Source: Massilia horti
GTDB lineage: Bacteria; Pseudomonadota; Gammaproteobacteria; Burkholderiales; Burkholderiaceae_D
Direction of reading: 5' to 3'
DNA: 37,258 bases
Assembly (NCBI RefSeq): GCF_004614195.1
Contig: NZ_SPUM01000139.1
Span: forward strand, 1 to 37,258
Numbering within the stretch: position 1 is the first letter of the stretch; each line of letters begins with the position of its first letter. Both the position numbers and the translations under genes were made by a program. Under the pieces are notes generated by a model. It ran no database searches. It was not told the DNA's origin and saw nothing but the letters and a program-made list of their open reading frames with translations. This document shows positions 17,449 to 26,404 of the stretch, piece by piece.

Positions 17449-18825
17449 ATGCACGATGCGTCGCAGGCGGCAGTCCTCTCGCTCATTGGCAACACGCCGC
17501 TGGTTGAAGTCACGCGCATGGATACCGGTCCATGCCAGCTGTTCCTCAAGCTCGAATCACAGAACCCCGGCGGCTCGATCAAGGACCGCATCGGCCGATC
17601 CATGATCGAGGCGGCCGAGGCCGACGGACGCCTCAAGCCCGGCGGCGTGGTGGTCGAGGCGACCGCCGGCAACACCGGGCTGGGCCTGGCGCTGGTGGCC
17701 CGCATCAAGGGCTACCGCGTGGTGCTGGTGGTGCCCGACAAGATGGCCGCCGAGAAGATCCTGCACCTGAAGGCGCTCGGCGCCGAAATCCACCTGACGC
17801 GCTCGGACGTGGGCAAGGGCCACCCCGAGTATTACCAGGACTACGCGGCGCGCCTGGCGCGCGAAATTCCAAACGCCTGGTTCGCGGACCAGTTCAACAA
17901 CCCGGCCAATCCGCAAGCGCATGAAACCACCACCGCGCCGGAGCTGTGGGAACAGATGGCACACAACATCGATGCAATCGTGGTCGGCGTCGGCTCGTCC
18001 GGCACGCTCACCGGGCTGTCGCGCTACTTCAGCAAGGTGCAGCCCGCGCTCGAATTCGTGCTGGCCGATCCGAAGGGCTCGATCCTGGCCGAGTACGTCA
18101 ACACGGGGCACATCACGTCCACTCCCGGTTCGTGGGCAGTGGAAGGCATCGGCGAGGACTTCGTGCCGGCCATTGCCGACTTCTCGCGCGTGACCAGCGC
18201 ATACACGATCAGCGACGAGGAGAGCTTCAACACTGCCCGCACGCTGGTGAAGACCGAGGGCATCCTCGGAGGCTCGTCGACCGGGACCCTGCTCGCCGCC
18301 GCCCTGCGCTACTGCCGTGCGCAGAGCAGCCCTAAGCGCGTGGCGACTTTTGTATGCGACACCGGAACGCGCTACCTCACCAAGATGTACAGCGACGGCT
18401 GGATGGTGGATCAGGGCCTGCTGCAGCGGCCGGCGAGCGGCGACCTGCGCGACCTGATCGGCCGCCGCTTCGACGAAGGCGAGGTGGTAACCGTGGCGCC
18501 GACCGACACCCTGCTCACCGCCTTCAACCGCATGCGCAGCAGCGACCTGGCGCAGCTGCCCGTGATCGAACACGGCAAGCTGGCCGGCATCATCGACGAG
18601 TCGGACCTGCTGCTGCACGTGACGAGCGAACCCGGACGCTTCGCCGCGCAGGTGGCGAGCACGATGACGGCCCAGCTGCAAACGCTCAAGCCCTCCGCCA
18701 GCATGCAGCAGCTGCGCGCGGTTCTCGACCAGGGACTCACGGCCGTGATCCTTGACGCCGACAAGTTCTACGGCCTGATCACGCGCTTCGACCTCCTCAA
18801 CCACTTGCGCAGGACCTTATCGTGA
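17449..18825 (+). CDS. cbs: Cystathionine beta-synthase, 458 aa
   Basis: This PLP enzyme should condense homocysteine with serine to cystathionine, the first step of reverse transsulfuration. The catalytic domain opens with VLSLIGNTPLVEV; the Schiff-base Lys45 lies in NPGGSIKDRIG, and the phosphate-binding loop is GVGSSGTLTG. Two CBS domains fill about residues 335-458 (DLIGRRFDEGEVVTVAPTDT and IIDESDLLLH), as in eukaryotic CBS-type enzymes and unlike CysK/CysM. The heme-binding N-terminal extension is missing. GGAGG at 17440 fixes the start at 17449. It is translationally coupled to the cystathionine gamma-lyase gene (GTGA overlap), which supports the assignment over O-acetylserine sulfhydrylase. 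The 198 bases upstream show no other feature. Confidence 0.9.
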   Translation: MHDASQAAVLSLIGNTPLVEVTRMDTGPCQLFLKLESQNPGGSIKDRIGRSMIEAAEADGRLKPGGVVVEATAGNTGLGLALVARIKGYRVVLVVPDKMAAEKILHLKALGAEIHLTRSDVGKGHPEYYQDYAARLAREIPNAWFADQFNNPANPQAHETTTAPELWEQMAHNIDAIVVGVGSSGTLTGLSRYFSKVQPALEFVLADPKGSILAEYVNTGHITSTPGSWAVEGIGEDFVPAIADFSRVTSAYTISDEESFNTARTLVKTEGILGGSSTGTLLAAALRYCRAQSSPKRVATFVCDTGTRYLTKMYSDGWMVDQGLLQRPASGDLRDLIGRRFDEGEVVTVAPTDTLLTAFNRMRSSDLAQLPVIEHGKLAGIIDESDLLLHVTSEPGRFAAQVASTMTAQLQTLKPSASMQQLRAVLDQGLTAVILDADKFYGLITRFDLLNHLRRTLS

Positions 18826-20000
18826 ACGACACCGAACCGACTCAGCACATCGCCACCCGCGTGATCCATGGCGGCCAGGAGGCCGACCCCCTGACCGGCG
18901 CCGTGATGCCGCCGATTTACGCGACCTCGACCTACCAGCAGGAGAGCCCGGGTGTGCACAAGGGCCTGGACTACGGCCGTTCGCACAACCCCACGCGCTG
19001 GGCACTGGAGCGCTGCGTGGCCAACCTGGAAAGCGGCAGCGCGGGATTCGCGTTCGCGTCCGGCCTGGCCGCGATCGCCGCGGTGCTGGAACTGCTGCCG
19101 GCCGGCTCGCACATCGTCGCCGGCGACGACATGTACGGCGGCACCTACCGCCTGTTCGAGCGGGTGCGCCAGCGCAGCGCGGGGCATGAATTCAGCTACG
19201 TGAACCTGGCCGATCTTGATGCCTTGCGCGCGGCGCTGCGGCCCGGGACGGCGATGCTGTGGGTGGAGTCGCCGACCAATCCGATGCTCAAGCTGGCCGA
19301 CCTGTCGGCCATCGGTGCGCTGTGCCGCGAGCGGCGCATCCTTTCGGTCTGCGACAACACCTTTGCCAGCCCCATTGTGCAGCGCCCGCTGGAGCATGGC
19401 ATGGACATCGTGGTGCACTCGACGACCAAATTCATGAACGGGCATTCGGACGTCATCGGTGGTATTGCCGTGGTGGGCCTGGAACCGCACCAGCAGGTGT
19501 GGCGCGAGCAGCTGGGATTTATCCAGAACGCGGTGGGCGCGATCCAGGGGCCGTTCGACAGCTTCCTGGTGCTACGCGGGATCAAGACGCTGGCGCTGCG
19601 GATGGAGCGCAGCTGCGCCAATGCGCTGGACCTCGCGCGCTGGCTGGAGCGCGAGCCGAAGGTGAGGCGTGTGCATTATCCCGGGCTTGAGTCCCATCCG
19701 CAGCATGCGCTGGCGCAGCGGCAGATGAACGGGTTCGGCGGCATCGTCTCGATCGAGCTGGACACCGATCTGGCGGGCGCGCGCCGGTTTCTCGAGAACT
19801 GCTCGGTGTTCACTCTGGCCGAGAGCCTGGGGGGCGTGGAGAGCCTGATCGAGCATCCTGCGCTGATGACGCATGCGACCATTCCAGCGGCGCAGCGGGA
19901 GGCGCTGGGGATTAGCGATACGTTGATCCGGATGTCGGTCGGGATCGAGTACGTGGACGATTTGCGTGCGGATTTGCAGGGGGCGCTGGCGGCGATATAA
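18822..20000 (+). CDS. Cystathionine gamma-lyase (PLP), 392 aa
   Basis: The product is a Cys/Met-metabolism PLP enzyme that most likely splits cystathionine to cysteine, 2-oxobutyrate and ammonia. The family landmarks are ATRVIHGGQEADPLTGAV at the start, the PLP-contact Tyr in GDDMYGG, the DNTFASP segment, and the Schiff-base Lys203 in HSTTKFMNGHSD. The C-terminal AESLGGVESLIEHPALMTH is shared by gamma-lyases and gamma-synthases, so the distinction rests on context: the gene is coupled to cystathionine beta-synthase by a GTGA overlap and uses a GTG start. Cystathionine gamma-synthase (metB-like) is the main alternative. A repeat element follows, separating it from the convergent protease gene. 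Confidence 0.88.
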   Translation: MNDTEPTQHIATRVIHGGQEADPLTGAVMPPIYATSTYQQESPGVHKGLDYGRSHNPTRWALERCVANLESGSAGFAFASGLAAIAAVLELLPAGSHIVAGDDMYGGTYRLFERVRQRSAGHEFSYVNLADLDALRAALRPGTAMLWVESPTNPMLKLADLSAIGALCRERRILSVCDNTFASPIVQRPLEHGMDIVVHSTTKFMNGHSDVIGGIAVVGLEPHQQVWREQLGFIQNAVGAIQGPFDSFLVLRGIKTLALRMERSCANALDLARWLEREPKVRRVHYPGLESHPQHALAQRQMNGFGGIVSIELDTDLAGARRFLENCSVFTLAESLGGVESLIEHPALMTHATIPAAQREALGISDTLIRMSVGIEYVDDLRADLQGALAAI

Positions 20001-20021
20001 GTCCGTAGTGTGCCGGTAAGT

Positions 20022-20114
20022 CGTAGGGTGCGCACCAGTGCGCACGCGGTACGTGTGCAGACTGGCGCCAACGACCTTCAACTGTACCGCGTGCGCACAG
20101 GTGCGCACCCTACG
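20022..20114. repeat. Dispersed inverted-repeat element (locus 4)
   Basis: This compact 93-bp copy has near-perfect terminal arms of 30 bases (one mismatch): GTAGGGTGCGCACCAGTGCG at the left and CACAGGTGCGCACCCTAC at the right, with ACGCGGTAC and GTACCGCGT inside. The core is GGCGCCAACGACCTTCAACT. It lies between the convergent cystathionine gamma-lyase and tricorn-like genes. Confidence 0.9.
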
Positions 20115-20156
20115 CCTCCGATACGCCGTACGAATCGCACCCCTGGGTCAACCCGC

Positions 20157-23100
20157 TCAGCGCTTCAGGGCCGGGATCGCGCTCGGTTTGTAAGGCCGCA
20201 CCGGCTGTTCCGCCATCTTCTTTTGCAGCAGTCCGATCGCCACTTCCAGCTGACGGTCACGCCCGTAGAAGGTTTCGTAGGGCAGATTGTCGACCTCGAC
20301 GTCCGGCGACACCCCTACACCCTCGATCAGCCACTGGCCCTCGACGCCGTATTGCGCGAACTCGGCCACGCGCGCCATGCCGTTATCAAGCAGGCCGTTG
20401 CCGTCGCTGAGCCAGACGCCCGCGCCCGCGGTGCGCTTGCCCACCAGCGGCGCCAGCTTGAGTGCCTTGATACCGGCGGCGAAGGTTTCGCCGTCCGAGT
20501 AGGTCAGCTCATCGACCAGCACGACCAGGTGGCCACGGAAGGTGTTCTGCATGTTCGAGTTTGGCTGGCTCCCGTTCGAGGTCCAGAACGCCCATGCCTT
20601 GCGCAGCAGCTTTTCGATGATCCAGCTGTCGATGTTGCCGCCGTTATTGCGGCGCACGTCGATGATCAGGCCATCCTTGTTGATATTGGCGTAGAACTCG
20701 CGGGCGAACGCGTCGATGTCGCGCGGGCCCATCGCACGCAGGTGGAGGTAGCCGATCTTGCCCTTCGATGCCTGGTCGACCTGCTGCGCCCTGCCCTGCT
20801 CCCAGTCTGTGTAGCGCAGGCTGGCCTGGGTCGTCATCGGAACCGGCGTGACGATCACGGCACGCGTAGGGCCGCCCTGGCTCTTCACGTTCAACAGCAC
20901 TTGGCGGCCGGCCTGGTTGAGCAGCAGGTCGGCGATGTCGCGCACCTCGGTGAGCGCACGGCCGTTGACCGCGGTGATGATCTCGCCCTCCAGCACGTTC
21001 ACGTCGGGCGCGGCGAGCGGGCCACGCTCGGACGGCAGTTCCGGCTCGCTGCGGTAAATGCGGTCGACGCGGTAGCCGTCGGCCACTCGGGTGAGCACGG
21101 CGCCCAGCCCTGCCGGCGCGCCTTCGAACGGGGGCCGGCGCAGGTCGCCCGGGCGAATCTGCGAGTGGAGCGCCCCCACCTCGCTGACCATCATGCCAAG
21201 TACGTCGTCCAGCTCGGCGCGATCGGTCACGCGCTCGACCAGCGGCGCATAGCGCACGCGCACGGCGTTCCAGTCGATGCCGCGCATTTTGGCGTCATAC
21301 AGGAAGTCGCGGTGCATGCGCCAGGCGTCGTTGAACATCTGCGTCCATTCCATGCGCGGGTTGGAGACCACGGTCCAGTCGTCGATCTTGACCTTGGCCC
21401 GGGAGAGATCCGACGGCGCCTTGACGCCCGCCTCGACGATCAGCATGTCGCCCGCGCCAGTCGCGGCAAAGGTGCGGTAGAAGACGTGCTTCCTGTCGGT
21501 GGTGAGACCGAATTCACGCACGTTGGCGGCAAAGGTCTCCGGCTGCGGGCCGTTGCGGCCGATGGCCAGGGTCTTGAGCGTGCCCCTGCGGCCTTCGTCG
21601 ATATCGAGCAGGTACAGGCGCTTGTCGTCCACCGCCAGGGACTTGTAGTTGCCCGGCGCGATCGGGACCTCGTACAGGCGGTCCTTCAGGCCGGCGTAGA
21701 CGACGGCCGGGATGGCCTGCTTGCCGGCGTTGACGTTGGCGGCGCCTTTGTCGGCGCCCTTGTCGGCCATCGCGGCGGCGACCGCCTTTTCGGCCGCGGC
21801 CTCTGCTTCGGCGGCCTTGGCATCGAGCGCCGGTTTGTCGTCCGGCTTGCTCAGTTCGTCATCCGGCTTGAACGGGAAACGGGTGCGGGGCTGCAGCGCC
21901 AGCGCGAACACGCCGACGCGTTTGTCGAACACCGGCCCCATGTTGCGGTCGCCCCAGGGCGACGCGTTGCCAAGCTTGAAGTGGCGCGCCGACAGGAAGT
22001 ACAGCCACTTCCCGTCCGGCGAGAACGCGGGCGAGGATGCGCTGTAGCGGTCGGTGGTCACGAAGCTCACCTCCTTCGAGGCGAGGTTGTACATGCCGAT
22101 CTGGTCGCGCTGCTCGCTGCTGCCCACGCGTACAAAAGCGAGGTTTCGGCTGTCGGCCGACCACACGACCTGGTCGGAACGCTCGACACCGATCTTGCCG
22201 GCGTCGTCGATCACGACGTTGGTCTTGGTGGCCAGGTCGAGCAGCCAGGTGCGGCCATGCTTGTCGGTGTGGGCCAGCCAGCGGCCGTCCGGCGACGGGT
22301 ACAGGGCCCAGCGGTGATTACCGGCGCCGTCGCGGGTGAGCATTTCGCCGTGGCCTGAACCGTCGGCGGCGTAGCGCCAGATCTCGTTTTCGCCGCTGGT
22401 GTCGGCGATCGCGTACACCCATTTGTCGTCGTGGCTGAAGACGGCGCCGCGCGCACGCGCGCCATCGGGCACGGCGATCTCCACGCGGCGATAGGTGCCG
22501 GTTCCGGCGACCGTGACGCGCCCGCGCGCGGTCAGCACGATGCGCTCGGCCTTGTTGGCGGGCTCGATGTTGGTGAGCGCGTCGAGCGGCGAACGCACGA
22601 GGCGCGTGCGCAGCTGGTCGAAGTCCGACACCAGGCTGGCCTTGAGCAGGCTGTCGCTCTTGGCCTTAATGTCGAACACGTGCAGGTCGGCGCCGAGCTG
22701 GTAGACGATGCGGCCGTCGCCGAGCGCGGCATTGCGCACGTCCCATTCCTTATGCCGCGTCAGCTGGCGGCGATCGCTGCCGTCCGGAAGGGACGACCAC
22801 AGGTTGTCGCTGCCGCTATCGTCGCTGATGAAGTACAGGCGGCCGTTCCACCACATCGGGCGCTTGTTGTTGGCCGGGTCGGCCTTGAACAGCAGCTCGG
22901 CCTCGCTCCGGCCGCCCAGGTCGAAGCGCCACAGCTGGGCGTGCGCGCCGCCGCGGTAGGCCTTGACGTTATCGTTGGTCATCGCCAGGCCCATGCGGGT
23001 GAAGTAAACAGTGCGGCCATCGTCGTCCAACACGGCGTCGTTGGCGTCGGCCAGCGGCAGCACGCGCCGCTGCATGGTGTTCGGGTTGACCGCGGCGACC

Positions 23101-23501
23101 ACGCGGTGCTTGGCCGGGCCGGTGGTGTTCTCAGTGCTGACCAGCACCTCGCCTTGCGGCGTCCAGCCAAGCACCAGCACATTGCCGTTCTCGAAGGTGA
23201 GGCGCTTGGGCAGGCCACCGTCCAGCGGCATCACGTAGGCTTCCTGGGCGCCTTCGTAGGCGGCCGTGAAAGCGACCAGCTTGCCGTCGTGCGACAGCGC
23301 GGCGTGCGTTTCCGCGGCCGGGTGCGTGGTGAGGCGCTGGGCCTTGCCACCGCTCGCACTGGTGCGCCACAGGTCGCCTTCGGCTGTAAAGACGACGGTG
23401 TCGCCACGGATTGCGGGGAAGCGAAAGTATGGATCAGCGGCGCCGGCGTGGCTGCCGGCCAGGGCCAGCGACAGCGCGAGAATGGTGCGGGACAAGGTCA
23501 T
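20157..23501 (-). CDS. Tricorn-like S41 protease, exported, 1114 aa
   Basis: The protein is a large tricorn-protease homologue that probably trims peptides in the periplasm. It starts with a signal peptide ending SHAGAADPYFRFP (cleavage near residue 21). Beta-propeller repeats follow from about 25 to 530 (FRFPAIRGDTVVFTAEGDLW, WALYPSPDGRWLAH, PAFSPDGKWLYFLS). An Ala/Lys/Asp-rich linker sits at about 548-600, then a second propeller-like part, a C1 domain, a PDZ domain (about 790-880) and the S41 core. The nucleophile serine is in ELTYSDGETFAAG, preceded by DGLIIDVRRNNGGNIDSW. The length agrees with bacterial tricorn homologues. Upstream lies a repeat element and no strong promoter is visible. 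Oligomeric state and substrates are unknown. Confidence 0.9.
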   Translation of the reverse strand: MTLSRTILALSLALAGSHAGAADPYFRFPAIRGDTVVFTAEGDLWRTSASGGKAQRLTTHPAAETHAALSHDGKLVAFTAAYEGAQEAYVMPLDGGLPKRLTFENGNVLVLGWTPQGEVLVSTENTTGPAKHRVVAAVNPNTMQRRVLPLADANDAVLDDDGRTVYFTRMGLAMTNDNVKAYRGGAHAQLWRFDLGGRSEAELLFKADPANNKRPMWWNGRLYFISDDSGSDNLWSSLPDGSDRRQLTRHKEWDVRNAALGDGRIVYQLGADLHVFDIKAKSDSLLKASLVSDFDQLRTRLVRSPLDALTNIEPANKAERIVLTARGRVTVAGTGTYRRVEIAVPDGARARGAVFSHDDKWVYAIADTSGENEIWRYAADGSGHGEMLTRDGAGNHRWALYPSPDGRWLAHTDKHGRTWLLDLATKTNVVIDDAGKIGVERSDQVVWSADSRNLAFVRVGSSEQRDQIGMYNLASKEVSFVTTDRYSASSPAFSPDGKWLYFLSARHFKLGNASPWGDRNMGPVFDKRVGVFALALQPRTRFPFKPDDELSKPDDKPALDAKAAEAEAAAEKAVAAAMADKGADKGAANVNAGKQAIPAVVYAGLKDRLYEVPIAPGNYKSLAVDDKRLYLLDIDEGRRGTLKTLAIGRNGPQPETFAANVREFGLTTDRKHVFYRTFAATGAGDMLIVEAGVKAPSDLSRAKVKIDDWTVVSNPRMEWTQMFNDAWRMHRDFLYDAKMRGIDWNAVRVRYAPLVERVTDRAELDDVLGMMVSEVGALHSQIRPGDLRRPPFEGAPAGLGAVLTRVADGYRVDRIYRSEPELPSERGPLAAPDVNVLEGEIITAVNGRALTEVRDIADLLLNQAGRQVLLNVKSQGGPTRAVIVTPVPMTTQASLRYTDWEQGRAQQVDQASKGKIGYLHLRAMGPRDIDAFAREFYANINKDGLIIDVRRNNGGNIDSWIIEKLLRKAWAFWTSNGSQPNSNMQNTFRGHLVVLVDELTYSDGETFAAGIKALKLAPLVGKRTAGAGVWLSDGNGLLDNGMARVAEFAQYGVEGQWLIEGVGVSPDVEVDNLPYETFYGRDRQLEVAIGLLQKKMAEQPVRPYKPSAIPALKR

Positions 23502-23585
23502 GTCTACTTAGGGCAAATTTTGGATGGCGTCAGTTTGCCACAGCTAAATGTCGCTGAGGAACTTTTGCGTGTCGGATGGAAATAA

Positions 23586-23736
23586 CGTAGGGTGCGCACC
23601 TGTGCGCACGCTGTACGGTTGAGCAAAGTTTGCGTGCGCGTGGGACACGTGTTTTCGCCGGTCGCGCGCCCTTGCGCCTCCGGTAGACGCCAACTCTTCG
23701 CAACCGTACCGCGTGCGCACTGGTGCGCACCCTACG
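23586..23736. repeat. Dispersed inverted-repeat element, long form (locus 5)
   Basis: This copy is 151 bp, with standard arms (GTAGGGTGCGCACCTGTGCG at the left, CTGGTGCGCACCCTACG at the right) and an enlarged, non-standard centre. It is the only complete copy in the window not between convergent genes: it lies between the 5' side of the tricorn-like gene and the 3' end of clpA. Confidence 0.85.
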
Positions 23737-23760
23737 ACTTTTTATGCGCCGGCGCGGGCG

Positions 23761-23791
23761 AAAAAAAACCGCGCATTCGGCGCGGTTTTTT
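23761..23791 (-). terminator. Rho-independent terminator of clpA
   Basis: CCGCGC-ATTCG-GCGCGG forms a 6-bp GC stem flanked by an eight-A run on one side and six T on the other, extended by A-T pairs. It can act in both directions; it lies 14 bases beyond the clpA stop codon. Confidence 0.88.
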
Positions 23792-23804
23792 GGTGTGGCG
23801 AGGA

Positions 23805-26105
23805 TTACTCGATCTCGACCGCTTCGGCCGGGGCCGGCGGGGGCAGGACGTCGCCTTCCGGGAAGTCCAGGATGACGTTGTCCTTGTCGTCCAAATCCAC
23901 CGTCACGCGCCCGCCGCTGACCAAGCGGCCGAACAGCAGTTCGTCGGCGAGCGCCTTGCGGATCATGTCCTGGATCAGGCGCGCCATCGGGCGTGCGCCC
24001 ATCAGCGGGTCGAAGCCCTTCTTCGAGAGGTACTTGCGCAGCCTTTCGCTGAAGACCGCGTCCACCTTCTTCTCGTGCAGCTGCTCTTCCAGTTGCATCA
24101 GGAACTTGTCCACGACACGCAGGATGATTTCCTCGTCCAGCGCGCGGAAGCTGATGATCGCATCCAGGCGGTTGCGGAACTCCGGCGTGAACATGCGCTT
24201 GATGTCGGCCATCTCGTCGCCGGCCGCGCGCGCGTCCACAAAGCCCACCGAGCGCCTGGTCAGGCTTTCGGCACCCGCGTTGGTGGTCATGATGATGATC
24301 ACGTTGCGGAAATCCGCCTTGCGGCCGTTGTTGTCGGTCAGCGTGCCATGGTCCATCACCTGCAGCAGGATATTGAAAATGTCCGGGTGGGCCTTTTCAA
24401 TCTCGTCCAGCAGCAGCACCGCGTGCGGCTTCTTGGTGATGGCCTCGGTCAAGAGGCCGCCCTGGTCGAAGCCGACGTAGCCCGGCGGCGCACCGATCAG
24501 GCGCGACACGGCATGGCGCTCCATGTATTCCGACATGTCAAAGCGCACCAGCTCGATGCCCAGGATGAACGCGAGCTGCTTGGCGACCTCGGTCTTGCCG
24601 ACGCCCGTGGGGCCGGAGAACAGGAACGAGCCGATCGGCTTGTCGGTCTTGCCCAGGCCGGCGCGCGCCATCTTGATGGCCGATGCCAGCGCTTCGATCG
24701 CCGGGTCCTGTCCGAACACGACATTGCGCAGGTCGCGGTCGATCGTCTGCAGCTTGCTGCGGTCGTCCTGGTTGACCGTCTGCGGGGGAATCCGCGCGAT
24801 CTTGGCGATGATGTCCTCGATCTCGGTCTTGCCGATGGTCTTCTTCTGCTTACTCTTGGGCAGGATGCGCTGCGCCGCGCCCGCTTCGTCGATCACGTCG
24901 ATCGCCTTGTCCGGCAGGTGGCGGTCGTTGATGAAGCGCGCCGCCAGCTCGGCCGCGGTCGACAGCGCCGACGACGAGTACTTCACGCCGTGGTGCTCTT
25001 CGAAGCGCGACTTCAGCCCGCGCAGGATCGCCACGGTCTGCTCGACCGACGGTTCGTTGACGTCGACCTTCTGGAAGCGGCGCGACAGTGCATGGTCCTT
25101 CTCGAACACGCCACGGAATTCCGTGAACGTGGTCGCGCCGATGCACTTGAGTTGTCCGTTGGCCAGGGCCGGCTTGAGCAGGTTCGACGCGTCCAGCGTG
25201 CCGCCCGACGCCGAGCCGGCGCCGATGATCGTGTGGATCTCGTCGATGAACAAAATGCCGTTGGGCGTGTCCTTGAGCTGCTTGAGCACGGCCTTCAGGC
25301 GCTGCTCGAAATCGCCGCGGTACTTGGTGCCGGCCAACAACGCGCCCATGTCCAGCGAATACACGACGGCATTGCCCAGGATGTCGGGCACGTCTTCCTG
25401 GACGATGCGCCAAGCCAGCCCCTCCGCGATCGCGGTCTTGCCCACGCCAGCCTCGCCGACCAGCAGGGGGTTGTTCTTGCGGCGGCGGCACAGGATCTGG
25501 ATCACGCGGTCGACTTCTTCCTCGCGCCCGATCAGCGGGTCGATCTTGCCGTCGGCGGCCGCCTTGTTCAGGTTCTGGGTGAACTGGTCGAGCGGGCTTT
25601 CCTTGGTCTGGCCGTCGACCTGGGCTTCTTCCACGCCTTCCGAGGCCTTCTGGGTGTCGAGCTGCTGGTCCTTGCGCACGCCGTGCGAAATGAAATTGAC
25701 CACATCCAGCCGGGTGACGCCCTGCTGGTGCAAGTAATACACCGCGTGCGAATCCTTTTCGCCGAAGATGGCCACCAGCACGTTGGCGCCGGTCACTTCT
25801 TTCTTGCCGTTCGAGGCCGACTGCACGTGCATGATCGCGCGCTGGATGACGCGCTGGAAACCGAGGGTCGGCTGGGTGTCGACTTCGCCCGTGCCGGGCA
25901 CGGTCGGCGTATTGTCGCCAATAAAGTTCGTCAAGGTCTTGCGCAAGTCTTCAATATTGACCGCGCACGCACGCAGGACTTCAGCGGCCGACGGATTGTC
26001 GAGCAAAGCCAGCAGCAAATGCTCGACAGTAATGAACTCGTGCCGAGCCTGCCGCGCTTCGACAAAGGCCATGTGTAGGGAAACTTCCAATTCCTGCGCA
26101 ATCAT
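23805..26105 (-). CDS. clpA: ATP-dependent Clp protease ATPase ClpA, 766 aa
   Basis: ClpA is the hexameric AAA+ unfoldase that feeds substrates into ClpP and accepts N-degron proteins from ClpS. The N-domain (residues 1 to about 145) begins MIAQELEVSLHMAFVEARQ. D1 has Walker A GEAGVGKT at 217-224 and Walker B in LFIDEIH. D2 has Walker A GPTGVGKT near 495 and Walker B VLLLDEIEKAHPD. The ClpP-docking loop, usually IGL or IGF, reads VGF in RRSVGFVD. The length is close to the usual 755-760. The ATG at 26105 overlaps the clpS stop (ATGA), which decides the start. A strong terminator follows. Lack of the middle domain rules out ClpB and ClpC. Confidence 0.97.
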   Translation of the reverse strand: MIAQELEVSLHMAFVEARQARHEFITVEHLLLALLDNPSAAEVLRACAVNIEDLRKTLTNFIGDNTPTVPGTGEVDTQPTLGFQRVIQRAIMHVQSASNGKKEVTGANVLVAIFGEKDSHAVYYLHQQGVTRLDVVNFISHGVRKDQQLDTQKASEGVEEAQVDGQTKESPLDQFTQNLNKAAADGKIDPLIGREEEVDRVIQILCRRRKNNPLLVGEAGVGKTAIAEGLAWRIVQEDVPDILGNAVVYSLDMGALLAGTKYRGDFEQRLKAVLKQLKDTPNGILFIDEIHTIIGAGSASGGTLDASNLLKPALANGQLKCIGATTFTEFRGVFEKDHALSRRFQKVDVNEPSVEQTVAILRGLKSRFEEHHGVKYSSSALSTAAELAARFINDRHLPDKAIDVIDEAGAAQRILPKSKQKKTIGKTEIEDIIAKIARIPPQTVNQDDRSKLQTIDRDLRNVVFGQDPAIEALASAIKMARAGLGKTDKPIGSFLFSGPTGVGKTEVAKQLAFILGIELVRFDMSEYMERHAVSRLIGAPPGYVGFDQGGLLTEAITKKPHAVLLLDEIEKAHPDIFNILLQVMDHGTLTDNNGRKADFRNVIIIMTTNAGAESLTRRSVGFVDARAAGDEMADIKRMFTPEFRNRLDAIISFRALDEEIILRVVDKFLMQLEEQLHEKKVDAVFSERLRKYLSKKGFDPLMGARPMARLIQDMIRKALADELLFGRLVSGGRVTVDLDDKDNVILDFPEGDVLPPPAPAEAVEIE

Positions 26106-26404
26106 ACTTCCTCCATCACGCACTGCAGGGGATGCCCCGCCTTACGCGCATGCGTTAATACAAACTCCACTTTGGTACACGCTATATCTTTGGAAAACAC
26201 ACCGCACACGCCCTTGCCATGCCGATGTACGGAAAGCATGATCTGCGTCGCCGTCTCGCGATCCTTGTTGAAGTACTCCTGAATAATGGCGACCACGAAC
26301 TCCATCGGCGTGTAGTCGTCATTGAGCAACGCCACCTGGTACAAGGGCGGTGGCTTTACGGTCTGCCGCTCCAGCAGTTGCTCGGTATCGTGCTTAGTTG
26401 CCAT
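26102..26404 (-). CDS. clpS: ClpA adaptor ClpS, 100 aa
   Basis: ClpS binds N-terminal destabilising residues and hands the protein to ClpA. After a flexible N-tail of about 20 residues the core reads YQVALLNDDYTPMEFVVAII (about 22-41), with the DDYTPMEFV substrate pocket, then VHRHGKGVCGVF with the conserved His, and VEFVLTHARKAGHPLQCVME at the end. The 100-residue length is typical. There is no Shine-Dalgarno; a TAGAAT hexamer ends six bases before the ATG at 26404, so the mRNA may be leaderless. It overlaps clpA by four bases. Confidence 0.96.
   Translation of the reverse strand: MATKHDTEQLLERQTVKPPPLYQVALLNDDYTPMEFVVAIIQEYFNKDRETATQIMLSVHRHGKGVCGVFSKDIACTKVEFVLTHARKAGHPLQCVMEEV

Noticed and set aside
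20010..26078. Long plus-strand frames opposite the tricorn-like gene and clpA
   Set aside because: Composition is unnatural (His/Arg/Val-rich) and the real genes on the minus strand show complete family motifs.
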